64,000 bases of DNA from Candidatus Acetothermia bacterium (lineage in GTDB: Bacteria > Bipolaricaulota > Bipolaricaulia > RBG-16-55-9 > DRXL01): NCBI GenBank assembly GCA_016179105.1, contig JACOSB010000054.1:1-64000 (forward strand), read 5' to 3'. Both the position numbers and the translations under genes were made by a program. Below the pieces are notes generated by a model that was given only the letters and a program-made list of their open reading frames with translations, searched no databases and was not told the origin of the DNA. The number at the start of each line of letters is the position of its first letter. Positions within the stretch are counted from its first letter, which is position 1. Shown one piece after another: positions 48,827-57,483 of this stretch.

Positions 48827-50530
48827 TTGCGTTGGTTACCGTTGAAAACTTTTGCTTGCTTGCTCTGTTTCAGTCTGCTCTATATTGACCCTGTAGGTCT
48901 CAGCCAAGTTGCTTCAACGTCTTACAAAATTGAGTCCCAAACTCTCGACGAACAAGGCGTCACGCACATTCAAGTCAAGAACGCACTCATAAACTATGAT
49001 TTTTCGACTGTGGGCGGAACTCTGCAGAGCGCCTATCTCTACTTCGCACCCTGGGGAAGCTCACGCGAAGAGATGATCCCCGGGACGACAACTGATCAAA
49101 AATCACTCAAGCGCACTTACACTCCTGGGCAGGTCTACCCCTTCCAGCTAAGTCTCGGCTTGCTCAAGCCAACGGACGTGTATCAATCGCGAATAATCCC
49201 TAGCGCTGACGGAAGCCAGCTCCAAGTCGAGTTCACCCACGAGGCCGATGGTCTCAAAGTGACCAAACTCTACACGATCCATAACGATGCGACGGGCACG
49301 ATCGACTTTGCACTCACCTTGCAAAATTTGTCTCCTTCTGGAAAAAAATTTGACGACGGGTACAAACTGGCGCTCGGTACAGGCGTACACAAAATGGACG
49401 AAAAAGCCGAAGCGCGTTTCTTCTTCGATGGGCAGCGCACGAGCGCGATCGTCCAGAACGGGAAACTCGAGGGCCTCGGCTTCGTGAGCGGCTTTGCTCT
49501 CTGGTTAATCACCCAGCCTACGGACAGTTTGAAGCCTTACCAAGAACCGCTCCAGCTCAATGTGTCTACCCAGCAGGGTATTTTGCAAGTGAGCAAGACC
49601 GCGCTCGGCGTCCAGTCAGCACCGATCACGCTCGCGCCGAGCCAAACGATGATCCACAATTTCCGGCTCTACACGGGACGCGTCAAATATACGCTGCTCG
49701 AATTGGTAAAGCTCCAGCACATCGCCGACATGAGCTGGTGGGACCAGCTGCTCGTGCCGGTCGCGAACTTCTTGAACTGGCTCTTCGGCTTCACCGGTAA
49801 CTATGCCTGGGCCATCTTGCTCTTCACGCTGCTCACGCGCATCCTGCTCTTCCCATTGACCCGAGCACAATATCACTCGATGGCCAAGATGACTCAGCTT
49901 CAGCCCCGATTGCAAAAGCTCCAGCAGCGCTATCCCAACCTCAATCAACTGAAAGCCAGTTACCCTAAGATGAGCGAGCTGGAACTCAAACAGCGGGCCA
50001 TGGAAAACCGCCAAGAGATGACGCAGAAAATGATGGAAATGTACAAAAAAGAGGGCGTCAATCCTCTCGGCGGTTGCTTGCCCATGGTCATTCAGTTCCC
50101 GATTCTCATCGTCTTATGGCAGGCGATCACTTACACGGCCGAGCAGATTCACTTGACGCCGGGTTTTCTCTGGTTGCCCGACCTCAGCTTGGCCGACCCT
50201 CTTTACATTATCGTGCTCTTGACCGTCGCCGCGATGATCGTCCAGACCAAGATGACCCCAACGCCCGGAGCGCAGCAAAATCAGCTGCTGACCTGGGTAA
50301 TGCCGATTATGATGGGTGTGATGCTGAAAGATTTTGCGTCCGGGCTTTGGATCTATTACTTTTCCTCGACGGTGGCGCAAGTCGGCCAGCAGATGTTCAT
50401 CAGCTGGGAACTGAAACGCGAAGCCGCACGCAAACCCGCACCAGCTCTGGCCGAGGACGATGACGCGTTGACGAACAAACCCGTGGCCCAAGAAGCGCAG
50501 GTCAGCGATGGAAATCGATCCCAAAATTAA
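48827..50530 (+). CDS. yidC: Membrane protein insertase YidC/OxaA
   Basis: A protein of about 567 residues that inserts proteins into the inner membrane, alone or with SecYEG. The first membrane segment (LKTFACLLCFSLLYI) is followed by a periplasmic domain of about 270 residues (VKNALINYDFSTVGGTL, KFDDGYKLALGTG), as in Gram-negative YidC. Then come the 60KD_IMP core: FTGNYAWAILLFTLLTRI, the cytosolic hairpin with LQPRLQKLQQRYPN and MMEMYKKEGVNPLGGCLPM, and segments up to about 540. I choose TTG 48827, eight bases after GGAGGA; GTG 48776 has no ribosome site. The 3' end overlaps jag by 23 bases. Confidence 0.93.
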   Translation: MRWLPLKTFACLLCFSLLYIDPVGLSQVASTSYKIESQTLDEQGVTHIQVKNALINYDFSTVGGTLQSAYLYFAPWGSSREEMIPGTTTDQKSLKRTYTPGQVYPFQLSLGLLKPTDVYQSRIIPSADGSQLQVEFTHEADGLKVTKLYTIHNDATGTIDFALTLQNLSPSGKKFDDGYKLALGTGVHKMDEKAEARFFFDGQRTSAIVQNGKLEGLGFVSGFALWLITQPTDSLKPYQEPLQLNVSTQQGILQVSKTALGVQSAPITLAPSQTMIHNFRLYTGRVKYTLLELVKLQHIADMSWWDQLLVPVANFLNWLFGFTGNYAWAILLFTLLTRILLFPLTRAQYHSMAKMTQLQPRLQKLQQRYPNLNQLKASYPKMSELELKQRAMENRQEMTQKMMEMYKKEGVNPLGGCLPMVIQFPILIVLWQAITYTAEQIHLTPGFLWLPDLSLADPLYIIVLLTVAAMIVQTKMTPTPGAQQNQLLTWVMPIMMGVMLKDFASGLWIYYFSSTVAQVGQQMFISWELKREAARKPAPALAEDDDALTNKPVAQEAQVSDGNRSQN

Positions 50531-51041
50531 GACTGCTCTAGAAATTTATCTGAAGGGGCTTTTCGAGGTTGTGGGCGAGCACGCTCACGTCGAGATCCGC
50601 CCCGGTGAAGAAGGCATCCTCATCGATTTACAGGGCGCGAGCGTCTTTGAGGGCCAAGACCAGCGGGCACTGCGCTCGTTGGCGTATCTCTTAGAGATCT
50701 ACGTGAGACGCACGATGAACGCTGAGATTCGCGTGCAGATGGACGCCGACGGCTATCGTCAGTATCGTAAGGAAGAGCTGCGCGTGATGGCGTTGCAGAT
50801 CGCCGAGGAAGTGATGCGCGAGCGCAAGCGCGTGCGCCTCAACCCGATGGAACCCTACGAGCGCAAAGCCGTGCACGAAGCGCTTCAAGAGATACCGGGC
50901 GTGCGTACGTACAGCGAAGGGCCGAACGAAGAACGAAGAGTTATTATCGAGCCCGTTGATTTATCCAAAGCTTCCGAGAAGCCGGAGAAGAGAGTAGAGG
51001 GGCAGCCGAACCCTGCCCCGCCAAAGAGCAACGAGCAGTAA
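50508..51041 (+). CDS. jag: Jag/KhpB-type RNA-binding protein (KH and R3H domains)
   Basis: A 177-residue protein. The KH domain (about 5-80) includes GILIDLQGASVFEGQDQRAL and the strand LLEIYVRRTMNAEIRVQMD. The R3H domain (about 85-150) has LNPMEPYERKAVHEALQEIP with the R..H signature and TYSEGPNEERRVII. Relatives regulate cell elongation and small RNAs in Firmicutes. The gene order yidC-jag is one of the most conserved in bacteria; the usual upstream rpmH-rnpA are not present here. The N-terminal Jag_N domain seen in longer homologues is missing. Confidence 0.92.
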   Translation: MEIDPKIKTALEIYLKGLFEVVGEHAHVEIRPGEEGILIDLQGASVFEGQDQRALRSLAYLLEIYVRRTMNAEIRVQMDADGYRQYRKEELRVMALQIAEEVMRERKRVRLNPMEPYERKAVHEALQEIPGVRTYSEGPNEERRVIIEPVDLSKASEKPEKRVEGQPNPAPPKSNEQ

Positions 51042-51217
51042 CAAAAGGCGGGGTTAGGGCTTTGCCCCTCGTGCGCAGTAGAGGGACAGCGATCACTCTG
51101 AAAGAAGACAAAACTCTACACCTGCTTTCGCCAAATTCCTTCGGCTTCGCGAGCCCATCCTTTACGGTGGGAGCAGCATCCGTCGGCAAACGAAGTTTAG
51201 CCACCGATGCGCACGTT

Positions 51218-52837
51218 ATGATAGCCTGGGCTCGACGCTGTAGAAGGAATCTTCTCATTGCGCTGCCGTTCTCTCTTTTCTTTTTTGTCCTCGCTGATGT
51301 ACGCCTGTGGGGATTGGGTCTTGGTTTGGGTGTCTTAATCTTCGGGCGACTTCTTAGACAAAACTTAAAACTGCCCGATTGGGTAGAACTCGCTTTCTTG
51401 AGCGCGGCCGGATTCGTAGCCTACGCATTCGGATTTCGCATTCAATTCTTGACCAAGCCCGAGGGCGGCTTCTTCTATTTGACGGCGCTCAGTTTGCCCC
51501 TCACGATCGCGTGGATCGTCGCTGTCGCGCAGAGTGTGAATTTTTTGGGACGCGTCGACTCCACCGGAAAGCTCCTAGGCAAGACTGTCTTGCTAACGGG
51601 CTTCGCTTTTCTTTTGACCGATCTGCTCCAGAGCCAAGTGCCAGCCTTCGCGCTCGTGCTGGTGCTCGCCATCCTCGGGCTAACGCTGGCTTTGATGATC
51701 CATCGTATCCACTTCGCTATTTCGGGAGTGGGCCAGTGTTTGAGTTTTGGCTTGGCGCTCGTCTCAATTTCGGGTCTACTGAAGACGACGGCCTCGCTCG
51801 CGCTCTTGACTCCTTTAGCCATCTTCGGGCTGCCGATGGTGACGACGAGTCTTGCATTCGCAGCGGGTCGTGCGCCTATGCAACACGGGTGGCTTGACTT
51901 CTTCACAACTAGAGGCTTTTCTGTAACAGCTGCGCTCTTCTTGATCTATCTCGCGTCGAGCTTGCTGAGTCTCTCGCTCGTGCTTACGGCTCAACTCAAT
52001 ACTTTGGCGTTCATCAGTTGCTTCGCGCTGCTGATCGTGAGTGGAACTGTTTTGGTCTTTGGCAAAGACCGCTGGCTCGCGGGCGGCTTGGAATCTGATG
52101 AGAAAAAACTAAAACTTTTTGGGACATCCGTCGATCGCGTGACGCTCGACGAAGCATCTGACAAGCTAGAAACATTGGTGCGTTCCGGGTACGGTGCGAT
52201 GATCATTACGCCCGATACGACGGCGCTCATGCGCGCGCAGCGCGACGCGAAGCTCAGAAAAATCTATGAGAGTGCGGCGCTCGTGACTCCCGATGGATCG
52301 GGGCTGGTGCTGGCGTCCAAATTACTCGGAATGTCTCTCAAAGAGCGCGTTTCCGGGATTGATCTCTTAGTAAGATTTTTCCCGTGTGCGGCTGCGAAGG
52401 GTTATAAAATTTTCTTACTCGGCTCAGCGCCGGGCGTAGCCGAAGAAGCTGCGCTCAAGCTAGAGAAACGCTTTAAGAAATTGAAAATTGTCGGGACTCA
52501 CCACGGCTATTTTAGCGCCAAAGAGAATGACGCTGTGATCGAAAAAATTCGCCAAACACAGCCAGATTTGATCTTGGTCGCGCTCGGTGTGCCGCGCCAA
52601 GAGCATTGGATGTCGGAGAATCAAGAAGCGCTCGGAGTTCCAGCGCTCATGGGCGTTGGCGGTAGCTTAGATGTTTTTGCGGGAAGAGTAAAGCGCGCAC
52701 CGGAACTTTGGCAAAAGCTGGGGCTCGAATGGGCGTATCGCGTCTTAAAACAGCCATGGCGGCTCTGGCGTGTGCGGGTCCTCCCGATCTTCTTGAGCAA
52801 AGTCCTGCTCCTCAAATTGGTCAAAGCGCTGGTCTAA
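51218..52837 (+). CDS. Multi-pass membrane protein fused to a WecG/TagA-type glycosyltransferase
   Basis: A protein of about 539 residues. The first 290 residues hold eight or more membrane segments (such as LLIALPFSLFFFVLADV and LLTGFAFLLTDLL). The C-terminal 240 are a glycosyltransferase family 26 domain: LFGTSVDRVTLDEA, MIITPDTTALMRAQRD, LVTPDGSGLVLASKLLG, ERVSGIDLL, FLLGSAPGVAEEA, and LVALGVPRQEHW with GVGGSLDVFAGRVKRAP. Known GT26 enzymes transfer N-acetylmannosamine(uronate) to lipid-linked sugars for wall or surface polymers. The membrane half may bind the polyprenyl carrier. The start is uncertain: TTG 51062 or ATG 51218; I prefer the latter, just before the first membrane segment. 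Confidence 0.88.
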   Translation: MIAWARRCRRNLLIALPFSLFFFVLADVRLWGLGLGLGVLIFGRLLRQNLKLPDWVELAFLSAAGFVAYAFGFRIQFLTKPEGGFFYLTALSLPLTIAWIVAVAQSVNFLGRVDSTGKLLGKTVLLTGFAFLLTDLLQSQVPAFALVLVLAILGLTLALMIHRIHFAISGVGQCLSFGLALVSISGLLKTTASLALLTPLAIFGLPMVTTSLAFAAGRAPMQHGWLDFFTTRGFSVTAALFLIYLASSLLSLSLVLTAQLNTLAFISCFALLIVSGTVLVFGKDRWLAGGLESDEKKLKLFGTSVDRVTLDEASDKLETLVRSGYGAMIITPDTTALMRAQRDAKLRKIYESAALVTPDGSGLVLASKLLGMSLKERVSGIDLLVRFFPCAAAKGYKIFLLGSAPGVAEEAALKLEKRFKKLKIVGTHHGYFSAKENDAVIEKIRQTQPDLILVALGVPRQEHWMSENQEALGVPALMGVGGSLDVFAGRVKRAPELWQKLGLEWAYRVLKQPWRLWRVRVLPIFLSKVLLLKLVKALV

Positions 52838-53042
52838 GCTAACTTAACTTCTCTCAATCCGTCTTCAGGTATAAATCTCAGTGGCAAACTGCCGTTTGAC
52901 TCTGCTGGACGCGAAGAGCTACAATTTATCGTACCGTTCCGCCGGCCGGAGAGTCTTTGTTAAGCTCTTCGGTGTCAGGAAGTGCCAAAACGCTCGTAGA
53001 ATTAGATTCAGAAAGCCAAAGACCAAAGGGGGAAGAGAAGTT

Positions 53043-54971
53043 ATGCAACGCCGCGCCGATCGTCTTGCCTTGAGGAATTTGATGCTGTTCTCAGTCGCTC
53101 TGGTGTGCTTCACTCTTGCTGTCTATCATCCGTGGGCTCTGGCTGGGCCTCAAGACAATAGTTTGGTCGTCGGAACTTCGCAGGAGCCGCGCGTCATCGG
53201 CGGAGATTTTTTGAGCGTCATCTCTAACCAAGCGATCAAAGCTGAGATCGAGCTCTATCTCTTCCCTAATGTCATCAACATCAATCTGGACAGCAAAAAT
53301 TATGCTGTGCTCGCGACGGAAGCCCCGACTCTCGAGAACAAGCGCGTGCGCTTTACGGATTTGGGTCAGGGCAAGCGTCGCCTTGAAGTGGATATTACCC
53401 TGAGAAACGATCTCAAATGGTCCGACGGAAAACCCCTCACAACCGATGATGTGCAATTCTATTACGACGTCGGCAAAGCCAAGGGGATGCCCCTGCTCAA
53501 CCCCGATTACTGGTCTCGCGTCACGCTCAAAGTCAAAGACAAGGCCAACTATACTGTTATTTACGAGCCCGCGTTTTATACAGATCTACAAGGGGGAACA
53601 CGTCCGAGCGTCGCGCTTGGATACGCACCCGCGCACATTATGAAAGATGCTTGGGAGAAGACCAAGACGGCAGTTGCAACCCTCGATCCGACCAAGGACG
53701 CCGAAAAGCTGAACGAACTCTATCGCAATTTTTTTCAGCAGTTCTCGACCCCTGAAGCAGTCAACAAGGGCGCGATGGTCTACGCCGGCCCGTTTGCCGT
53801 CAGGCGCTGGGTGCCGGGTAACTCAATTGAGCTTACTCGCAACAAGTACTTTTCCCTCACGCCTTCCGGCGGAGCTGAAAAATATGTCCAGAAAGTCGTC
53901 TATCGCTTTATCCAAAACACCAACTCGCTTCTAGTCTCGATCTTGGGCGGCCAGATCGACGTGACTTCGAGCGTGGCGCTCACCTTCGATCAAGCCCGTA
54001 GCCCTCAACTGACCAGCCGCGCCCCCGGACGTTTTGACATCTGGTTTGTCCCGAGCGCGACCTGGGAGCACATCGACGTCAACAAATTTTCCGCCGTCCA
54101 GAAGGTCAAAGAATTACAATTGGACAACCCCAAAACGCGACAGGCTCTGCTCTTCGCGATGAACCGCGAAGGGCTGACGAAGGCTTTTTTTGATGGCCTC
54201 CAGCCCGTCTCGCATATCTGGATCGCTCCTGTCAACCCACTCTTCAATCCGGACGTGAAAAAATATCCATACAACATCGAACAAGCAAAAAAACTCCTGG
54301 CCGAACTGGGATGGAAACCTGGCCCAGACGGCATCTTGCAACGCACCGTCGAGGGCAAGACGGTTAAGTTCGAGATCGAATTTGTCACGACCGCCGGCAA
54401 CGCCGTGCGCGAGCGCGCCCAGCAGTTCTTGGCCGACAACCTCAAACAAGTGGGTGTCTTAGTCAAGATCAATAACGCACCCAGTTCCGTCGTCTTCGCG
54501 GATGACTATATCCAAAGGGCCGTTGAGAGCAAGTGGACCGGGATGTTTATGTTTGCGTGGGTCTCCAGCCTGAGCGAACTAGGAAACTTGTTTGCGTGCA
54601 AAGACTTAAACACCGGCGCGACCTTTATGCCGACGAAAGAAAACAATTATCAGGGTCAGAACGTCGGCGGCTGGTGCAACAACAAGTATGACGAGATCCG
54701 CGCACAGGCAGTCACCGAGTTTGACGACAAGAAACGCAAGGCGCTCTTCGACCAGATGCAACAAACCTGGTCCGAGGATTTGCCGGCGCTCCCATTGTAC
54801 TTCCGTTCCAACCCGTTCGTCGTCGCCAAAGGTCTTGTCAATTATGTGACGGCGGCGTATGCAGGTGGCAACGGGTATCCGTCTTGGGAATCTTGGAATA
54901 TCGGCTGGGAACAAAAGGGTGCGAAAAAAATATACGACCAAGCGAAGTACGCACTTTCTCTCAAGAAATAG
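53043..54971 (+). CDS. ABC transporter substrate-binding protein, peptide/nickel type (family 5)
   Basis: A 642-residue exported binding protein for oligopeptides or related solutes. GGGGGAAGAG precedes ATG 53043, which opens a signal peptide (LRNLMLFSVALVCFTLAVY). SBP family 5 elements: NNLKWSDGKPLTTDDVQFYYD-type LRNDLKWSDGKPL near 120, and FAMNREGLTKAFFDG near 380. Also IAPVNPLFNPDVKKYPYN with AKKLLAELGW and GPDGILQR, then FQMQQTWSEDLPALPLYFR near the end. It is followed by two permease genes. No ATPase genes follow, because the next gene is on the other strand, so the ATPases must be encoded elsewhere. Confidence 0.92.
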   Translation: MQRRADRLALRNLMLFSVALVCFTLAVYHPWALAGPQDNSLVVGTSQEPRVIGGDFLSVISNQAIKAEIELYLFPNVININLDSKNYAVLATEAPTLENKRVRFTDLGQGKRRLEVDITLRNDLKWSDGKPLTTDDVQFYYDVGKAKGMPLLNPDYWSRVTLKVKDKANYTVIYEPAFYTDLQGGTRPSVALGYAPAHIMKDAWEKTKTAVATLDPTKDAEKLNELYRNFFQQFSTPEAVNKGAMVYAGPFAVRRWVPGNSIELTRNKYFSLTPSGGAEKYVQKVVYRFIQNTNSLLVSILGGQIDVTSSVALTFDQARSPQLTSRAPGRFDIWFVPSATWEHIDVNKFSAVQKVKELQLDNPKTRQALLFAMNREGLTKAFFDGLQPVSHIWIAPVNPLFNPDVKKYPYNIEQAKKLLAELGWKPGPDGILQRTVEGKTVKFEIEFVTTAGNAVRERAQQFLADNLKQVGVLVKINNAPSSVVFADDYIQRAVESKWTGMFMFAWVSSLSELGNLFACKDLNTGATFMPTKENNYQGQNVGGWCNNKYDEIRAQAVTEFDDKKRKALFDQMQQTWSEDLPALPLYFRSNPFVVAKGLVNYVTAAYAGGNGYPSWESWNIGWEQKGAKKIYDQAKYALSLKK

Positions 54972-54988
54972 TTTTGTAAAGACCAACA

Positions 54989-55030
54989 ATGCCCTGTAGG
55001 GGCGACCGGCCGATCGCCCCTACAGGGCAT
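54989..55030. repeat. GTAGGGGCG-family palindrome within the peptide-importer operon
   Basis: Arms of 17 bases match perfectly: ATGCCCTGTAGGGGCGA and TCGCCCCTACAGGGCAT around eight bases. It lies between the binding-protein and first permease genes, ending 11 bases before the permease start. The hairpin could raise the level of the binding protein relative to the permeases by mRNA protection. Confidence 0.9.
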
Positions 55031-55041
55031 AGGGAGCAGCG

Positions 55042-56049
55042 ATGCTAGCTTACACGATGCGACGGCTCTTGCAGATGATCCCGCTCCTCTTTGCCGCCTC
55101 GCTGGTCATATACGCATTGCTCGCGTTGCAACCCGGCGACCCCTTGGATGAGCTGCGCCAGAACAATCCCAACTTGACGAGTGAGCAGCTCAGCCAACTG
55201 ATACACGCTTACGGGCTCGACCAACCCATCTACATTCGTTACTTCAAATGGCTGGGCCGCGCCCTCCAAGGGGATTTCGGCCAGTCTCGGACCTACGCCC
55301 AGCCGGCAGCCAAGTATGTCTTCACCGAGCGATTGCCCAAAACACTGGCTCTTTCTGGAATTGCTCTGCTCTTGGCTCTGATCGTTGCGATTCCCATTGG
55401 CGTGCTCTCGGCCGTGCGCCAGTACTCGCTCACCGATTATTCGATCACGTTTTTCTCGTTCGTCGGTTTTTCGACCCCAGTCTTTTTTTTGGGGATCTTG
55501 TTGCTCTTTCTGTTCGCGATCGTCCTACCCGAGACCCTGCATATCCCGGCGCTGCCGACCGGGGGCGTGCCGAACGTTTTGTGGGCCGATGTGAAAGACG
55601 GTTCAGTGGATTTCTTCTCTTATATCGGGCAATGGGCCTATTATCTCGTCTTGCCGGTGATGACCCTCGCGCTCATCCAGATGGCCACCTGGACGCGCTT
55701 CATGCGGGCAAGTTTGCTCGAAGTGCTCACGCAAGACTTTATTCGCACGGCGCGATCGAAGGGATTGGCCGAGCGCCGAATTCTCTACAAGCACGCGCTC
55801 AGAAACTCACTCATTCCGATCGTCACGCTGGTCGGTTTGGCGATTCCAAACGTGCTCGGCGGAGCAATCATCACCGAGACGGTCTTCTCGTATCCGGGCA
55901 TGGGCACGGGGATCTTTGACTCCTTGACGCAAAAGGACTACAACGTGGCCATGGTCTCTCTGGCATTCTTGGCTGTCTTAACGGCCTTCTCGACGCTGTT
56001 CGCCGATCTTATGTACGCGATCGTCGACCCGCGCATCCGCTATGACTGA
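55042..56049 (+). CDS. Peptide/nickel ABC transporter permease, DppB type
   Basis: A 335-residue inner-membrane permease. Seen: N-terminal MRRLLQMIPLLFAASLVIYAL, the DppB-specific loop LQPGDPLDELRQNNPNLT with LIHAYGLDQPIYIRYFKWLG, and the EAA loop FIRTARSKGLAERRILYKHA followed by LRNSLIPIVTLVGL. Six membrane segments are predicted. It overlaps the next permease by eight bases. Confidence 0.94.
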   Translation: MLAYTMRRLLQMIPLLFAASLVIYALLALQPGDPLDELRQNNPNLTSEQLSQLIHAYGLDQPIYIRYFKWLGRALQGDFGQSRTYAQPAAKYVFTERLPKTLALSGIALLLALIVAIPIGVLSAVRQYSLTDYSITFFSFVGFSTPVFFLGILLLFLFAIVLPETLHIPALPTGGVPNVLWADVKDGSVDFFSYIGQWAYYLVLPVMTLALIQMATWTRFMRASLLEVLTQDFIRTARSKGLAERRILYKHALRNSLIPIVTLVGLAIPNVLGGAIITETVFSYPGMGTGIFDSLTQKDYNVAMVSLAFLAVLTAFSTLFADLMYAIVDPRIRYD

Positions 56050-57304
56050 GAAAACTTCTGCGGTCGCTTCAACCACTGCCAAAGCCCTTGCTACTCCCAA
56101 ATCTCAGTCCACGTGGGCGCTCGCCTGGCGGCGTTTTCGACGGCACAAGCTTGCGATCGCGGCCTCGGTCGTGATCCTCTTGCTCGTCTCGATGGCTCTT
56201 TTCGCGTCTCTCATCGCTCCGTATGACCCGACCGCGATTCCCTCGGATTTGGTCAACAGCCAGTTCTTGCCCCCTAGCGCAGAGCACTGGCTGGGCACAG
56301 ACGACCTCGGCCGGGACGTCCTCTCGCGCATCATTTATGGCTCGCGCATCTCGCTCTTAGTGGGGTTTATCGCTGCTTTCACGAGCGTCCTGATCGGCAC
56401 GGTCTTGGGCATCCTCGCGGGATATTTTTCGGGTCAATCGTTCAACGTCTACACCGGCCCCTTCAGCCGGACAGCAAATCCCGAGCAGCCGCTCTTTTTT
56501 GCGAGCAGTGCTACTTCAAAATTCTCGCTAACCTGGCTGCCGCTTGTGCCAAGCTGGATACTCTTCTATCTGGTGCTCTACGGCTGCGGCCTTATTGGCT
56601 GGATACTGGTCGAACCTGTGGTGCAGCGGGGTTTTTCAAGTGGAGCCTGGGACGCAGGTGCGTTCGTGGGTCTAGTCTTGTTGGGTATCACTGCGGTCGG
56701 CGCTATCTGGGGGTTGTTTGGGCGCATCTCGATCGATCTGGACATCCTCATCAGTCGCTGGATCGACTTCATGCTGACGATCCCCGCACTCCCGTTGAAT
56801 TTGGTCCTCTCGGCCTTCTTGCGTGATCCCAACACGGGGTTTGGTCAGTGGGCGCAACAAATTTTCGGAGAATCCGCTTCCGTTTTTATAATTATAAGCA
56901 TCATCACGATCTTTGGTTGGCTCACGATTGCGCGTCTCGTGCGCGGGACGATTCTCTCGCTGCGCGAACAAGAATTTACAGCCGCTGCCAAGGCTCTGGG
57001 ATCCAGTGAATCCCGTGTCATGTTCCATCATCTCTTGCCGAACGCGCTCACGCCGATCATCGTGCAGACGACTTTGCAAGTCGGAGGCGCATTGCTCACG
57101 GAAGCCGCGCTTTCGTTCTTGGGCTTTGGGATTCAGCCGCCGGTCGCGACCTGGGGCAATATGCTGACGAACGCGCAGAACTATATTTTCAATTCCCCTT
57201 GGTTGGCCTTCCCACCGGGGGTTATGATTCTGCTCACAGTGCTCGCCTTCAATTATCTCGGCGACGGGCTGCGCGACGCGCTCGATCCCAGAAGCCGACG
57301 ATAA
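56042..57304 (+). CDS. Peptide/nickel ABC transporter permease, DppC type, with large insertion
   Basis: A 420-residue permease. The N-terminal part (LAWRRFRRHKLAIAASVVIL, SAEHWLGTDDLGRDVLSRII, SRISLLVGFIAA) and the C-terminal part (EFTAAAKALGSSESRVMFHH, then LLPNALTPIIVQ; AALSFLGFGIQPPVATWG) are typical DppC/OppC. Between GILAGYFSG (about 126) and ISRWIDFMLTIPALPL (about 237) stands an insertion of about 100 residues with two extra hydrophobic segments (LVPSWILFYLVLYGCGLIGW and GAFVGLVLLGITAVGAIWG). Normal DppC proteins have about 290-300 residues. The insertion sits where the family normally passes directly into the next segment. Confidence 0.92.
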   Translation: MTEKTSAVASTTAKALATPKSQSTWALAWRRFRRHKLAIAASVVILLLVSMALFASLIAPYDPTAIPSDLVNSQFLPPSAEHWLGTDDLGRDVLSRIIYGSRISLLVGFIAAFTSVLIGTVLGILAGYFSGQSFNVYTGPFSRTANPEQPLFFASSATSKFSLTWLPLVPSWILFYLVLYGCGLIGWILVEPVVQRGFSSGAWDAGAFVGLVLLGITAVGAIWGLFGRISIDLDILISRWIDFMLTIPALPLNLVLSAFLRDPNTGFGQWAQQIFGESASVFIIISIITIFGWLTIARLVRGTILSLREQEFTAAAKALGSSESRVMFHHLLPNALTPIIVQTTLQVGGALLTEAALSFLGFGIQPPVATWGNMLTNAQNYIFNSPWLAFPPGVMILLTVLAFNYLGDGLRDALDPRSRR

Positions 57305-57406
57305 ATCAGTTGCTTCTTGCACAATACTGCACTAGGAACGACGCTGAAAATTGATTCACTCATCCGGGAAAATCTTTGCTTTGCTCTCGCGGCGGCACGA
57401 TCAGAT

Positions 57407-57437
57407 AATACTGTTTTGCCTTCTGAATGTCCGAAGG
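57407..57437. repeat. Dispersed sequence shared with 38740-38770
   Basis: AATACTGTTTTGCCTTCTG then AATGTCCGAAGG matches 38740-38770 with three differences in 31 bases. Both lie next to the 3' ends of minus-strand genes. Its nature is unclear. Confidence 0.6.
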
Positions 57438-57483
57438 CTGGCGTTACCAGATCAGCATTTTTCGCCCATCTATCACGACATGA

